64,000 bases of DNA from NCBI GenBank assembly GCA_963714145.1, contig OY970235.1:310001-374000 (forward strand). The letters run 5' to 3'. The number at the start of each line of letters is the position of its first letter. The stretch's first letter is position 1. Positions 1 to 8,881 of the stretch are shown here, in pieces. The stretch comes from JBBWZH01 sp035544115 (GTDB lineage Bacteria > Actinomycetota > Actinomycetes > Mycobacteriales > CADCTP01). The notes beneath the pieces are model-generated. The model was not told the origin of the DNA. It searched no databases and was given only the letters and a program-made list of their open reading frames with translations. A program made the translations under genes and the position numbers.

Positions 1-93
1 GTGGTCCGCTCGGACCTGCTCAGCGTGACCTTCGGTACGCCGCTGTCGGTCGAGCGGTCCGACGGCCGCTACTTCGCCCGCGGCGTGCGGTAG
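1..93 (+). CDS. C-terminal end of an ABC transporter ATP-binding protein (partial)
   Basis: An open frame runs from the first base to a TAG at 91-93 and encodes 30 residues ending LSVTFGTPLSVERSDGRYFARGVR. Many actinobacterial ABC ATPases, particularly iron-complex and drug-export types, end in a similar stretch (LLSEVFGxPLxVERRDGRWxAR). The Walker motifs would lie outside the window, so this is a family guess from the tail alone. A 7-bp-arm hairpin at 154-172 could terminate its transcript. Confidence 0.45.
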   Translation: MVRSDLLSVTFGTPLSVERSDGRYFARGVR

Positions 94-398
94 CCGTCCC
101 GGCCGGGCCGGCCACCGTCGCCTGTGGACGGATCGGGCCGGCCGGCGCCGGCACCGCGGCGGAGTGCCGCGGACCGGCGGTAGGCCGGCAGCCACGCCGA
201 TTTTCCGGAGAAGCTGCCGCGGACGCCGACATCATGCACGATTAGTGCCGACACTCGTCGGGACGGCGCCGCATGGACCGCCGGGCCACCGAGCCGGCAC
301 CTGGCGGACCGGTTCGGTGGCCCGGCCCACGCGCGGCCGCTCGGCGGCCCGGCGGGGGCCGGTGCCCCGCGTCGATGTCCCGCGTCAGTGGCCCCGCG
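94..398. other. Intergenic region between convergent genes, with hairpin and 14-bp repeats
   Basis: No gene is supported here. Positions 154-160 (CCGCGGC) and 166-172 (GCCGCGG) form a 7-bp-arm hairpin with a 5-nt loop, a plausible terminator for the ABC gene although it has no T tract. At about 366-406 a 14-bp unit (CCCGCGTCAGTGGC) occurs about three times in tandem; the last copy contains the stop codon of the neighbouring minus-strand glycosidase. Confidence 0.5.
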
Positions 399-1970
399 TC
401 AGTGCCCCGCGCCGAAGGACGGGTCGGCGATGCCCTCGGCGAACGCGGCCGTCGCCGCCCGGGACGAGGTGATCCGCCAGTCGTTGGTGACGGCGGTCGG
501 GCCACCCGATCCGGACGTGACCGTGTTGTGGAACCAGGCGAAGCCGAGCAGGTCGGCGTTCTCCGGCGACTTGAACGCGGCGAACAGGTTGTTGATCCAG
601 ATCACTTTGCTGCCGCCGTTCTCGGTGGCGCCGATCTCGCTGAGCAGGATCGGTTTCGCCGCGTGCGGGAACAGCGTCGGGCTGCGCAGCTTGCGCAGTG
701 TCGGGCCGTAGGTGGTGTCGAAATCGGGTGCCTCGGCGGTGCGCCGGTAGTAGCCGGACAGCCCGATCCAGTCAACGTAGTCATCACCGGGGTAGAAGTT
801 GCGGAAGTCGGAGCGGGCCCAGGTGATGATGTTCGGGCTCCACACCCAGAGCACGTTCGTGGCGCCGGCCTGGGTGAAGACGTCGTGCACGTGCTGCCAC
901 ATCAACTGGTACCACTCGGCGCCGGTCCTGCCGTCCCGGCCGTTCACCTTGGCGTATACCGACCAGGGGTACCAGTCGCCGTTCATCTCGTGGTCCAGCC
1001 GGATCGCCAGCGGCAGCCCGAGCGCGGCCACCTGGTGCGCGTACGTGCGCAGGTAGGGGTCCAGCGAGCCGTTGGCGATGTCGGCCAGCGCGTAGCCCGG
1101 GCGCTGGTTCACCGCGCCGCCCGGGCCCATGTCCGCCTTCGGCCGCAGCTCCCAGGTGAGGAGCGGCAGCATGCCGCGGTTCCACGCGGACAGCACCGCG
1201 TCGGGCCGGAACGGTTCGTCCCCGGCGCCGAAGTAGCCGGCCAGGTTCGGCGTCTTGCCGACCGCCCGCGCCACCCGGTCCACTTCGGACCACCGGTACG
1301 GCGACTGCTCGGTGTAGAGGCCGTAGTAGTGCAGCTTCGGGTCGCGCAGGTCGGCGATCGGCGGCGCTACCGGCTTCGGCGTGACCTTCGCCCAGACCGG
1401 CAGCGACGGCGGCCGGTTCGGGTCCACCGGAAGCTCGGCGCAGGCGATGCCGTCGTCGTTGTACGGCCCGGGCGCCCCGTCCAGCCCGAGCGGGTCGGAC
1501 AGGTCGGCCAGGTAGGCGGCCTGCGCGTCCTGCTGCCACCGGAAGTCCCAGCACTTCTTCGGGTGCGGCTTGGCCGCGGGGGCGGCGCCGACCGGCCGCG
1601 GGGCCGGTGCCGCCGGGTCCGGGCTGTGGGCCGGCGGCCGGGCCGGCGCCGGCGCGTCCCGGTGCCGGGTGGCGGTGGCCGGGGCGGCGTGCGCGAGCCG
1701 GGCGCGCAGCGCGGCCACCTGGGCCTTCAGGGCGGCGTCCGGGTCGGCGGTGGCCCGCCGGGCCCGGCTGGCCGGCTGCGGCCGGGAGTCCTGCTGCGGC
1801 AGTGACTGCCGGTCTAACCCGTGGCCGGGCAGCGGGTTCGTGAGGATCTGCCCGGCTGCGTGGCGGGCCAGTGGGGACGTCCAGATCGCATAGCTGACGG
1901 CGGCCAGTGCAATGGCCATCACGAAGGCGAGAAGCCGAACCCGGGACGGGACGACTGAGTGTTCAGGCAT
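399..1970 (-). CDS. Secreted/membrane-anchored GH26-type glycoside hydrolase (endo-beta-mannanase-like)
   Basis: A 523-residue protein. An N-terminal membrane segment (about residues 10-30) acts as signal anchor, followed by an Ala/Pro-rich linker to about residue 150 and a catalytic domain to the end. The domain has the GH26 hallmarks: acid/base Glu328 in DHEMNGDWYPW and nucleophile Glu445 in LLSEIGATENGG, with FYPGDDYVDWIGLSGYY between them. GH26 enzymes are retaining glycosidases, mostly beta-mannanases but also beta-1,3-xylanases and glucanases, so the substrate is open. Its ATG overlaps the stop of the upstream GT2 synthase by 8 bp, so the two are probably translationally coupled. I infer that it trims or releases the polymer made by that synthase. 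Confidence 0.88.
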   Translation of the reverse strand: MPEHSVVPSRVRLLAFVMAIALAAVSYAIWTSPLARHAAGQILTNPLPGHGLDRQSLPQQDSRPQPASRARRATADPDAALKAQVAALRARLAHAAPATATRHRDAPAPARPPAHSPDPAAPAPRPVGAAPAAKPHPKKCWDFRWQQDAQAAYLADLSDPLGLDGAPGPYNDDGIACAELPVDPNRPPSLPVWAKVTPKPVAPPIADLRDPKLHYYGLYTEQSPYRWSEVDRVARAVGKTPNLAGYFGAGDEPFRPDAVLSAWNRGMLPLLTWELRPKADMGPGGAVNQRPGYALADIANGSLDPYLRTYAHQVAALGLPLAIRLDHEMNGDWYPWSVYAKVNGRDGRTGAEWYQLMWQHVHDVFTQAGATNVLWVWSPNIITWARSDFRNFYPGDDYVDWIGLSGYYRRTAEAPDFDTTYGPTLRKLRSPTLFPHAAKPILLSEIGATENGGSKVIWINNLFAAFKSPENADLLGFAWFHNTVTSGSGGPTAVTNDWRITSSRAATAAFAEGIADPSFGAGH

Positions 1971-3483
1971 GGTGCAGCACCTCCAGGGCGATGATCGTCA
2001 CGCCAATCAGGTAGGGGACGGCCGCCAGCGGGTTGACCGGGCGCGACCAGAGCAGGGGACGGGTCCGGGCGCCGGCCGGATCGGCCGGGCGACCGGTTGG
2101 CGAGCCGGGCCGCGGTCCGGCCGGGTCACCGAACCCGGTACCGGCCGCGGTGATATCGGCCGCCGCGGCGCCGGCCGGGAGCGCGCCGGCCGCGGGGGCC
2201 GGTGCGGCACCGGCCAGCGCCGCCGGACGGATGGTGTCGGCGGCCCCGGCGTAGCCGTGTGCTCGGGTGCCCCAGCCGCTGACATGCGCCATCCGGAAGA
2301 AACCGATCAGCCGGATCGGCATCAGGAACAGCGTGGAGAGTGCGATGAACACGGGCAGCCGGAGGAAGTCACCCGGCCGCTCGGACAGGTGCCGCAACTG
2401 CCGCACGCCCATCGAGAGCATCGAGGCGACGACCGCCAACGCGATCACCCGCAGCACCCCGGACTGCACCCCGTAGGCGGCCAGCATCGAGGTGTAGAAG
2501 TTGATCCCGGTGCCGGTGGCGGCCCGGTACACCCAGCCGATCGTGGCGCCCAGCAGCAGGAACGGCAGCGCGATATCGGCGAGGAAGGACACCGCCAGCA
2601 CCGGCGCGTGCGCCAGCATCCAGGGCAGCATCCGCAGGGTGTTGTACTGGCTGCCGCGGGCCCAGCGCAGTTGCTGCTTGAACAACCGGCCAACAGTGGT
2701 CGGGCACTCGGTGTAGACCAGGCTGGTGTACTGGTAAACCGTCCGGTAGCCGGCCTGCAGGGTGAGGTTGGTCAGCGCCCGGTCGTCGGAGACCTCCAGG
2801 AACACGCCCAGGAAGCGCTGGCTGAGGAACTGCGGCATCACCCGGTTCAGCAGGTCGCGGCGGAACGCGATGGTCCGCCCGGGCAGGCAGCCGACCTGAC
2901 CGAGCACGCTCTGCGCCGGCATCGCGTACAGCGCCCGGCTGTTCTCCAGCCAGTCCGACCAGCGGGTGAGCCAGCAGCGGTCGTAGTCGAGGATGCGCTG
3001 CCGGCTGGTCACCCCGCCGACGGTCGGGTCCGCGAACGGCTTGACCAGTTCGCTCAGCGTCCGCTCGGTCCAGACCGTGTCCGAGTCGACCAGCACGACG
3101 ACCTCGCCGCTGGCGGCCTCCACCCCGAGCCGGACCGCGTTCCGTTTGCCGCGTACCGGTGTCCACAAGCGACTGACGCCGAACTCGTCGCAGGCCGCCT
3201 CCAGCGCCGGGCTCCGCGGCCCGTTCAGCACGACGATGACTTCGTCCGGCTGCTGCGCGGCCACCCGGCCGAGCACGTTGCGGAACAGCTCCACCGGTTC
3301 GTCCACCACCGGGATTACCACGCTGGTGCTGGGGGTGAAGGGCGCTGTCCACGGCCGGTACCGGCGGGACAGCGCGACCTTCACCAGCCAGAGCAGCCAG
3401 ACGATCGCGGAGAAGACGGCGAACAGGTAGAGCGGTCCATTGCTGACAACAGCGTGCCGGATCTGCAGCAGGAAGACGAACAC
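1963..3483 (-). CDS. Processive family 2 glycosyltransferase (hyaluronan/cellulose synthase-like), membrane protein
   Basis: A 506-residue inner-membrane polysaccharide synthase. An N-terminal membrane segment precedes a GT-A domain with DSD (133-135), a DD pair near 233-234 in the position of the TED aspartate, and the processivity motif QQLRW (270-274). Several membrane helices follow, then an Ala/Pro-rich tail. DxD, the third Asp and Q(Q/R)xRW are the signature of processive beta-glycan synthases (cellulose, hyaluronan, chitin, mannan). No PilZ domain is visible. I chose GTG at 3483 because GGGGGA lies just upstream; the frame stays open to a TTG at 3573, but those extra residues look non-coding. 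It sits between two GH26 enzymes on the same strand; the polymer is unknown. Confidence 0.87.
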   Translation of the reverse strand: MFVFLLQIRHAVVSNGPLYLFAVFSAIVWLLWLVKVALSRRYRPWTAPFTPSTSVVIPVVDEPVELFRNVLGRVAAQQPDEVIVVLNGPRSPALEAACDEFGVSRLWTPVRGKRNAVRLGVEAASGEVVVLVDSDTVWTERTLSELVKPFADPTVGGVTSRQRILDYDRCWLTRWSDWLENSRALYAMPAQSVLGQVGCLPGRTIAFRRDLLNRVMPQFLSQRFLGVFLEVSDDRALTNLTLQAGYRTVYQYTSLVYTECPTTVGRLFKQQLRWARGSQYNTLRMLPWMLAHAPVLAVSFLADIALPFLLLGATIGWVYRAATGTGINFYTSMLAAYGVQSGVLRVIALAVVASMLSMGVRQLRHLSERPGDFLRLPVFIALSTLFLMPIRLIGFFRMAHVSGWGTRAHGYAGAADTIRPAALAGAAPAPAAGALPAGAAAADITAAGTGFGDPAGPRPGSPTGRPADPAGARTRPLLWSRPVNPLAAVPYLIGVTIIALEVLHHA

Positions 3484-3615
3484 CGATTCCCCCGTGATCG
3501 CGACCGCGCCGGAAGGGTGGCGCGGGAGCAGACTCGGCGGGGAGCGTACCCCGGCAACTACTGTCTGTTGCAAATCAATGCAGAGAGTAGCTGCACTATT
3601 GGGCAGAGCATCGGT

Positions 3616-5488
3616 CTAGCGCGTGCTGAAGACCTGGTCGCTACCGCGCACGGTGCCGGCCGCGTTGGTCGCCACGATCCGGTAGTGATATGTCGTGTGT
3701 GGACGGAGCGCGGTCAGCGTCCCCGGCGCGCTGCGCTCCCAGGTGGCCTGCTCCAATGGTGTGGTCGCGGTCTTGGTGCCGTAACCGGTGGTCGTGCCGA
3801 ACTCGTAGTGGTAGCGGGAATCGAGTGAGTGCGGGTGCACCGCGCCGTTCAGCTGCGCCCCGGAGCTGGTGATGCTGGACGCGCCGCTGCGGTAGCTGGT
3901 GGTCGGTGCGCCCGGGGTGTCGAAGGTGGACGTCCTGGTGGTGCTGCCGGCCGCGGTGCTGGCGGTCACCCGCAGGTAGTACCGGGAGCCCGGGGCCAGC
4001 CCGCTGACCTGCTGGGACAGCGCGATGGTGCCGGTGCTGGCGTCGACCGCGATCGGGTCGCCGTGCTGCCGGTACGCGGTGCTGGTGTCCCACTCGAACC
4101 GGGCGGTGCCGGCCAGGCCCTGCGGCGAGACCCAGGCCCGCAGCGTCGCCGCGGTGCCGGTCACGTCGCGGGTGCCGGTGGTGACCACCGGGGCGTCGGC
4201 GGACCTGATCTGGCCGGCGTCGGCGGCCCGCCGCCCGGCCTGGTCGGTCAGGGTCAGGGTGGCGGTGAACGTGCCGGCGGCGTAGGTGTGCGCCAGGTCC
4301 GCCGGTGGCCGGCCGGTGCCGGCGGCGGTCGCGCCGTCGCCGAAGTCCACGGCCCAGCTGGCCACGCCGGTGCCGGTGGCCGCGCCGCTGCCGGTGCTCG
4401 CCGACCCGTCGAAGTGGACGGTCAGCGGCGCGGCACCGAGCCGGGTGCTCGCCGCCAGCAGCGCGCTGGCCCGCGGGTGGGTGTAGCTGTCCGCGCCGAC
4501 GCCGATGAACGCGTCAGCCGCCGAGCCGGTCGAGTCGATCCACCACGGGCAGGTGCCGTGCGCGTCCAGATACGACATCGCCTTGAGCTGCGGCCAGGAC
4601 TTCGCCAGCGCCAGCGCGTCCCGGATCCAGCCGGCCTTGCGGCCGGGCTGCGCCGGATCCTCGACCGATCCCCACTCGGCCAGCATCAGCGGCTTGTCGT
4701 GGCGGCCCGCCCAGGCCGCGAACGGCGCGGTGATCTGCGCCAGCGAGCGCCAGCTTGGTCGCCTGGCCCGGCAGGCAGCCGAACCAGTTGAACGCGTCCA
4801 GGGCGATCCAGTCGACCACGTCGTCGCCCGGGTAGAACGAGTCGGTCACGCCCGGCTTGCTGAACGTCGAGGTGGTCACGATCCAGGTGAACGCGACGTT
4901 GCGGGCCCCGCGGGCGGCGAACACCTGCCGGTAGTGCCGCCAGGCGGCGACATACTCCGCGGCCGTGCCGTAGCTGGCGTTGCCGGCCAGATCCGCCTCG
5001 TGGTGGAAAGAGAGGTACACCGGCGCGGTCAGGGTCTTCAGGCCGTCCGCCTGGTTCGCGATCGTGGCGTCCTGGTCGCCGCGGGCGATCGAGGCCCAGG
5101 AGACCTGCCGGCCGCTCCCGTACTTCGGCTTGATCGACAGGATCGGCGTGCGGCCACGCTGGACATCGGTGCGCAGCACGGTGTCCGGCTCCGCGTCGTC
5201 CCAGAGCCGGTAGACCCGGTGCAGGTCCAGCTTGCGGGAGAGCATGTCCTCCTGCTCGGACAGCGTCGCCTCGGTCAGCTGGCCGCTGCCGGTGGTCGGC
5301 AGCCCGGCGCCGAAGAGCACGCCCTGGTTCGGCACCAGGTCACCGGCCACCGGCGGCGCATCGGTCGGGCGGTGGCCGGCCGGGTGCGGCTGGCCGGCCG
5401 CCGCGAACGGCGCGGTGCTGGCGAGCACCGCCGTGACGGCGACCACGGCAACCCCGGCGAGCCGGGTCAGGCGGGCGACTCGAAACAT
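3616..5488 (-). pseudogene. Frameshifted secreted GH26-type glycosidase with PKD and fibronectin-III-like domains
   Basis: Two overlapping frames are halves of one protein. From ATG 5488 (GGAGAG upstream) the first encodes a signal peptide and a GH26-like domain with HHEAD (acid/base) and FYPGDDVVDWIALDAFNWFGC, then degenerates. The second frame continues exactly where expected with WRSLAQITAPFAAW and the nucleophile segment LAEWGSVEDP, then a PKD domain (VDFGDG..) and two Fn3-like repeats. One extra T at 4755-4756 (AA instead of A on the coding strand) explains the shift; removing it gives one frame of about 624 codons. The break lies between the two catalytic glutamates, so the gene is inactive unless the base is a sequence error. 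Both halves look fully conserved, which suggests a very recent mutation or an error. Confidence 0.85.
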
Positions 5489-5803
5489 CAATCTCTCTCC
5501 CCATGATGGACGGTGCTATCCAGTTCATTCGGCCGGCGCGGCGGCGGCAGCGGTCGCCATTGGTCGCCTGGATCCGTGCCGGTGGTCGCCTCTTGCGGCG
5601 ACCACCGGTCCCACCGCCGGCGTTCGGGCCGGCCGGAGCTGCCCGGGGGTGCCAGCCGGGTTCCACGTCGGGTGCGGCCCGGGTGCCGGTGCCGTCCGAT
5701 CGCTGTCGGTCGCCGCGAGGCTAGGCATCCCTGGGCCGCTGCCCAGGTGACCCGTGGGTAGGCTCGCCGGCAGGCAGCGGCGCGGGGTGGAGGAGGTCGG
5801 GCA
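5489..5803. other. Divergent intergenic region with 12-bp-arm inverted repeat
   Basis: No gene is visible. CCGGTGGTCGCC (5579-5590) and GGCGACCACCGG (5597-5608) form a perfect 12-bp-arm hairpin with a TCTTGC loop, between genes that are divergently transcribed. A second hairpin lies at 5730-5747 (CCTGGGC, loop CGCT, GCCCAGG). TAGGCT at 5759-5764 is a reasonable -10 box for the enoyl-CoA hydratase gene. The large palindrome is equally consistent with an operator or with a structured RNA end. Confidence 0.5.
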
Positions 5804-6583
5804 GTGGGTGAGTTCGTCACGTTCGACGTGGCCGACGGCGTGGGCACGATCCGGCTCGACCGGCCGCCCATGAACGCGCTGAACGCCGTGGTCCAGGAGG
5901 AGCTGCGGGCCGCGGCGGCGGAGGCCGCCGACCGCGCCGAGGTGCGCGCGGTGGTCGTCTACGGCGGCCCGAAGGTGTTCGCCGCCGGCGCCGACATCAA
6001 GGAGATGGTCAACCTCAGCTTCGCCGACATGGCTCAGCGGGCCGAGCGGCTGACCAGCGCGTTCGACTCGGTGGCCCGGATCCCGAAGCCGGTGGTCGCC
6101 GCCGTCACCGGGTACGCGCTGGGCGGCGGCTGCGAACTGGCGCTGACCGCCGACTTCCGGGTCTGCGGCGACAACGCCAAGCTCGGCCAGCCGGAGATCC
6201 TGCTCGGCATCATCCCCGGCGCCGGCGGCACCCAGCGGCTGGCCCGCCTCGTCGGCCCGGCCCGGGCCAAGGACATCGTGTTCACCGGCCGGTTCGTGGA
6301 CGCCGAGGAGGCGCTGCGGATCGGCCTGGTCGACCGGGTGGTGGCCCCGGACGACGTGTACCCGGCCGCGGTGGAACTGGCGGCCCGGTACGCGGCCGGC
6401 CCGGCGATCGCGCTGCGCGCGGCCAAGGCGGCCATCGACGGCGGCCTGGACACCGACCTGGCCACCGGCCTGCGGCTGGAGAGCCACCTGTTCGCCGGCC
6501 TGTTCGCCACCGAGGACCGGCTGATCGGGATGCGCTCGTTCCTGGAGAACGGCCCGGGCAAGGCCGAGTTCGTGGGCCACTGA
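5804..6583 (+). CDS. Enoyl-CoA hydratase/isomerase (crotonase) family protein
   Basis: A 259-residue cytosolic crotonase-fold enzyme, likely hydrating or isomerising enoyl-CoA thioesters in fatty-acid or amino-acid degradation. Visible hallmarks are the oxyanion-hole segment AAGADIKEM, GYALGGGCELALTAD with the first catalytic Glu, and LGQPEILLGIIPGAGGTQRLARLVG with the second, so both acidic residues of true hydratases are present. GTG at 5804 follows a strong GGAGGAGG Shine-Dalgarno site. The methyltransferase gene follows after 2 nt, so they are probably co-transcribed. Family assignment is firm; the acyl substrate cannot be read from sequence. Confidence 0.92.
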   Translation: MGEFVTFDVADGVGTIRLDRPPMNALNAVVQEELRAAAAEAADRAEVRAVVVYGGPKVFAAGADIKEMVNLSFADMAQRAERLTSAFDSVARIPKPVVAAVTGYALGGGCELALTADFRVCGDNAKLGQPEILLGIIPGAGGTQRLARLVGPARAKDIVFTGRFVDAEEALRIGLVDRVVAPDDVYPAAVELAARYAAGPAIALRAAKAAIDGGLDTDLATGLRLESHLFAGLFATEDRLIGMRSFLENGPGKAEFVGH

Positions 6584-6585
6584 CG

Positions 6586-7530
6586 GTGGTGACCCCGGAG
6601 CAGGTCGCCGCCGCCCGGCACGACCCGAAGCAGGCGAATGTCCTCTACCACGACTGGGAAGCGCAGAGCTACGACGAGAAGTGGTCGATCTCGTACGACG
6701 AGCGCTGCATCAGCTACGCGCGGGATCGGTTCAGCAAGATCGCCGGCACCGCCGGGTGGCCCTACCCGACCGCACTCGAACTGGGCTGCGGCACCGGGTT
6801 CTTCCTGCTCAACCTGATGCAGGCCGGGGTGGCCAGCGAGGGCTTCGTGACCGACATCAGCCCCGGCATGGTGGACGTCGCGCTGCGCAACGCCGGTGGG
6901 CTGGGCCTGCGCGTGTCCGGCCGGGTCGCCGACGCCGAGCGCATCCCGTACGACGACAACAGCGTCGACCTGGTCGTCGGGCACGCGGTGCTGCACCACA
7001 TCCCGGACGTGGCCGTGGCGCTGCGGGAGGCGCTGCGGGTGCTCCGCCCCGGTGGCCGGTTCGTGTTCGCCGGCGAGCCGACCCGGTACGGCGACGTGGT
7101 GGCTCGCCGGCTGTCCCAGCTGACCTGGTGGGCGACCACCAACGTGACCCGGCTGCCGGCGCTGTCGGCCTGGCGCCGGCCGCAGCGCGAGCTGGCCGAG
7201 TCGTCCCGGGCGGCCGAGCTGGAGGCGGTGGTCGACCTGCACACGTTCCCGCCGGCAGAGCTGCGCCGACTGGCCATTGTGGCCGGAGCGGTCGACGTCG
7301 AGGTACGCACCGAGGAGCTGACCGCGGCCTGGTTCGGCTGGCCGGTACGGACCTTCGAGTGCGCGGTGCCGCGGGACCGGCTCGGCTGGGGCTGGGCGAT
7401 GTTCGCGTACCGTACCTGGCAGCGACTGTCCACCCTAGACAGCAAAGTGCTGGCCCGGCTGGTGCCGGCGGGGCTGTTCTACAACGCCCTCGTCACCGGT
7501 ACCAAGCCGGCTCCCGTTCAGCGTGGTTGA
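6586..7530 (+). CDS. Class I SAM-dependent methyltransferase
   Basis: A 314-residue Rossmann-fold methyltransferase. Motif I is ALELGCGTGFFL (near residue 65); an acidic residue at the end of strand 2 (TDISPGM) should hold the SAM ribose, followed by DAERIPYDDNSVDLVVGHAVLHHI (motifs II/III) and LRPGGRFVFAGEP. The C-terminal third (PAEL..TEELTAAWFGWPVRTFE) resembles actinobacterial methyltransferases acting on small molecules or lipids. It starts 2 nt after the crotonase gene, so the two are an operon. The acceptor is unknown. Confidence 0.88.
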   Translation: MVTPEQVAAARHDPKQANVLYHDWEAQSYDEKWSISYDERCISYARDRFSKIAGTAGWPYPTALELGCGTGFFLLNLMQAGVASEGFVTDISPGMVDVALRNAGGLGLRVSGRVADAERIPYDDNSVDLVVGHAVLHHIPDVAVALREALRVLRPGGRFVFAGEPTRYGDVVARRLSQLTWWATTNVTRLPALSAWRRPQRELAESSRAAELEAVVDLHTFPPAELRRLAIVAGAVDVEVRTEELTAAWFGWPVRTFECAVPRDRLGWGWAMFAYRTWQRLSTLDSKVLARLVPAGLFYNALVTGTKPAPVQRG

Positions 7531-7725
7531 CCGGCCACGCTGAGCGGCGCAGCCGCCTTGCTCGTGCTACCGTCGCCACCGTCGTTCGACGTTCCGACGA
7601 AGTGTGCAGACGCCCGCGGGACTGAACGCGGGCCGCCCGCCCTGAGTGGGTAGGTCCGCAAACGACCCGGCGGCCCGTACGGTGCGGGTCACCGGACCAG
7701 TTCCCCGAGGGAAAGAGACACAGCA
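7531..7725 (+). promoter_or_regulatory. Long upstream region of the cold-shock gene, with hairpin
   Basis: The 195 bp before the cold-shock gene hold no gene. GCCCGCG (7612-7618) and CGCGGGC (7627-7633) form a 7-bp-arm hairpin with an 8-nt loop, which may end the upstream methyltransferase transcript or structure the cold-shock leader. TACGGT at 7678-7683 is a candidate -10 box and would give a leader of about 35-40 nt. GAGGGAAAGAG at about 7708-7718 is the probable ribosome-binding region. Confidence 0.4.
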
Positions 7726-7929
7726 GTGGCACAGGGCAGCGTCAAGTGGTTCAACGCGGACAAGGGTTTCGGCTTCATCGCCATCGACGGTGGCGGCGCT
7801 GACGTCTTTGTTCACTACTCCGCGATCCAGACCAGCGGCTACCGCAGCCTGGACGAGGGCCAGCGGGTCGAGTTCGAGATCACCCAGGGCCAGAAGGGCC
7901 CGCAGGCGGAGAACGTGCGCCCGGTCTGA
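7726..7929 (+). CDS. Cold-shock domain protein (CspA family)
   Basis: A 67-residue single cold-shock domain with the family pattern from the first residues: GSVKWFNADKGFGFI (containing RNP1, KGFGFI) and DVFVHYSAI (RNP2), ending in a basic/Gln-rich segment. Such proteins bind single-stranded RNA and DNA and melt mRNA structure; in actinomycetes several paralogues exist, not all cold-induced. The GTG start at 7726 is preceded by a purine-rich site. A strong hairpin at 7961-7998 should terminate the monocistronic transcript. Confidence 0.96.
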   Translation: MAQGSVKWFNADKGFGFIAIDGGGADVFVHYSAIQTSGYRSLDEGQRVEFEITQGQKGPQAENVRPV

Positions 7930-7960
7930 TCGACGGCGGTATCGCTAGAGCCACGCCAAC

Positions 7961-7998
7961 GGCCGGTGGGCCTCATCCAGCGGGATGATCCACCGGCC
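7961..7998 (+). terminator. Hairpin terminator downstream of the cold-shock gene
   Basis: GGCCGGTGG (7961-7969) pairs with CCACCGGCC (7990-7998); after a small internal loop, TCATCC (7973-7978) pairs with GGATGA (7983-7988) around a 4-nt loop. This 9+6-bp hairpin is the strongest fold after the gene. It has no T tract, as is common for actinobacterial terminators. Confidence 0.65.
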
Positions 7999-8045
7999 GT
8001 CGGCATGTCTGCCGGCTGACCACCCACCACCGCTGGCCTCCGCCG

Positions 8046-8114
8046 GCTGGCCGTTCGGCCAGCTAGCCTCCCGGCCGGCTGGCCGCGCGGCTAGCCGGCT
8101 GCCGGCCAGCCGGC
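8046..8114. repeat. Cluster of GCCGGCTGG-type inverted repeats between convergent genes
   Basis: GCTGGCCG/CGGCCAGC (8046-8053/8056-8063) is a near-continuous palindrome, and GCCGGCTG/CAGCCGGC (8094-8101/8107-8114) forms a second 8-bp-arm hairpin. The motif GCCGGCTGGCC recurs in degenerate form through the gap between the cold-shock gene and the minus-strand secreted protein gene, so transcripts from both sides run into foldable sequence. Confidence 0.55.
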
Positions 8115-8131
8115 GGTTCTGCTGGCTTCGG

Positions 8132-8881
8132 CTAGCTGGTGGGGCGGGTGAGCTGGAAGGGCACCTGGGCCGGGTGCGCCTGCCGCTGTCCCAAGTAGAC
8201 ACGGCCGGCGCTGAGCCGGGCCCCGTCCACCCGCAGGTCGCCGACCACCAGCCGGGTGGCGCAGTCGGTGCCGAAGTCGATGCCGTCCACGTGGCCGTAG
8301 TCGTAGAACCGGAACTGGATCGAGTACCGGTCCGCGGACAGTGTCACCGTGTCCCGGCCCTCCAGCCGCACCGGCCGCAGCGCCAGCTTCCGGTTCGACG
8401 TGATGACACCGGTGAACACGTCCTTGCGGTCGCCACGGTGGGTGACCCGCAGGTGGAAGCCGGTCGCGTCGTGCCAGAGGTAGTCGCCGGCCCGGTCACC
8501 GCCGGCGAACCCTAGGGGCGCGCCCTGCACCCGGGCATCCCACCGGCCGAGCCCGCAGGTCGGCTCGGCCGGTCCGGTGCCCGGGTCGGTGGCGGCGGTA
8601 CCCGCTGTCGTCGGGCCGGCCGGGGCCGCGCCGGTGCCGGTGGCGCCGTCGGTGCCGGTGGCTATGGCGGGCGACCCGGTGCCGGCAGCGCTGGCACCGT
8701 CCACAGTGGCCGGCCCGGCTGCGGTGTCGGTGCCGGCGGCGGTGCCCTCGGCGGCCGCCGGGGCGATGACGGCCAGCGGTGCCGGGTGGCCGGATCCGGG
8801 CCAGGCACCGGCGACCAGCGCGGCACCGACCCCGCCGATCGCCGCCACGGCGACCGCGGCCGTGATGATCAGTGGCTTCAT
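8132..8881 (-). CDS. Secreted protein of unknown function
   Basis: A 249-residue protein. An N-terminal hydrophobic helix (MKPLIITAAVAVAAIGGVGAAL) serves as signal peptide or anchor, followed by about 90 residues rich in Ala, Gly, Thr and Pro and a C-terminal domain of about 140 residues (from CGLGRWDARVQG). The domain has many alternating strands, two Cys (CGLGRW and DCATR) that could form a disulphide, and motifs such as FHLRVTHRG and FRFYDYGHVDGIDFG that I have seen in unnamed actinobacterial secreted proteins. ATG 8881 was chosen over earlier starts because GGGAGCAGGA lies just upstream and the signal sequence begins there. No function is assigned. Confidence 0.75.
   Translation of the reverse strand: MKPLIITAAVAVAAIGGVGAALVAGAWPGSGHPAPLAVIAPAAAEGTAAGTDTAAGPATVDGASAAGTGSPAIATGTDGATGTGAAPAGPTTAGTAATDPGTGPAEPTCGLGRWDARVQGAPLGFAGGDRAGDYLWHDATGFHLRVTHRGDRKDVFTGVITSNRKLALRPVRLEGRDTVTLSADRYSIQFRFYDYGHVDGIDFGTDCATRLVVGDLRVDGARLSAGRVYLGQRQAHPAQVPFQLTRPTS

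Noticed and set aside
273..1805. Long plus-strand frame of 510 residues
   Set aside because: It is antisense to a well-supported GH26 gene, with Arg/Pro/Gly-rich content typical of high-GC shadow frames and no recognisable motif.
1912..3828. Plus-strand frame of 638 residues
   Set aside because: Opposite to the GT2 synthase, whose motifs are clear; the frame has no family features.
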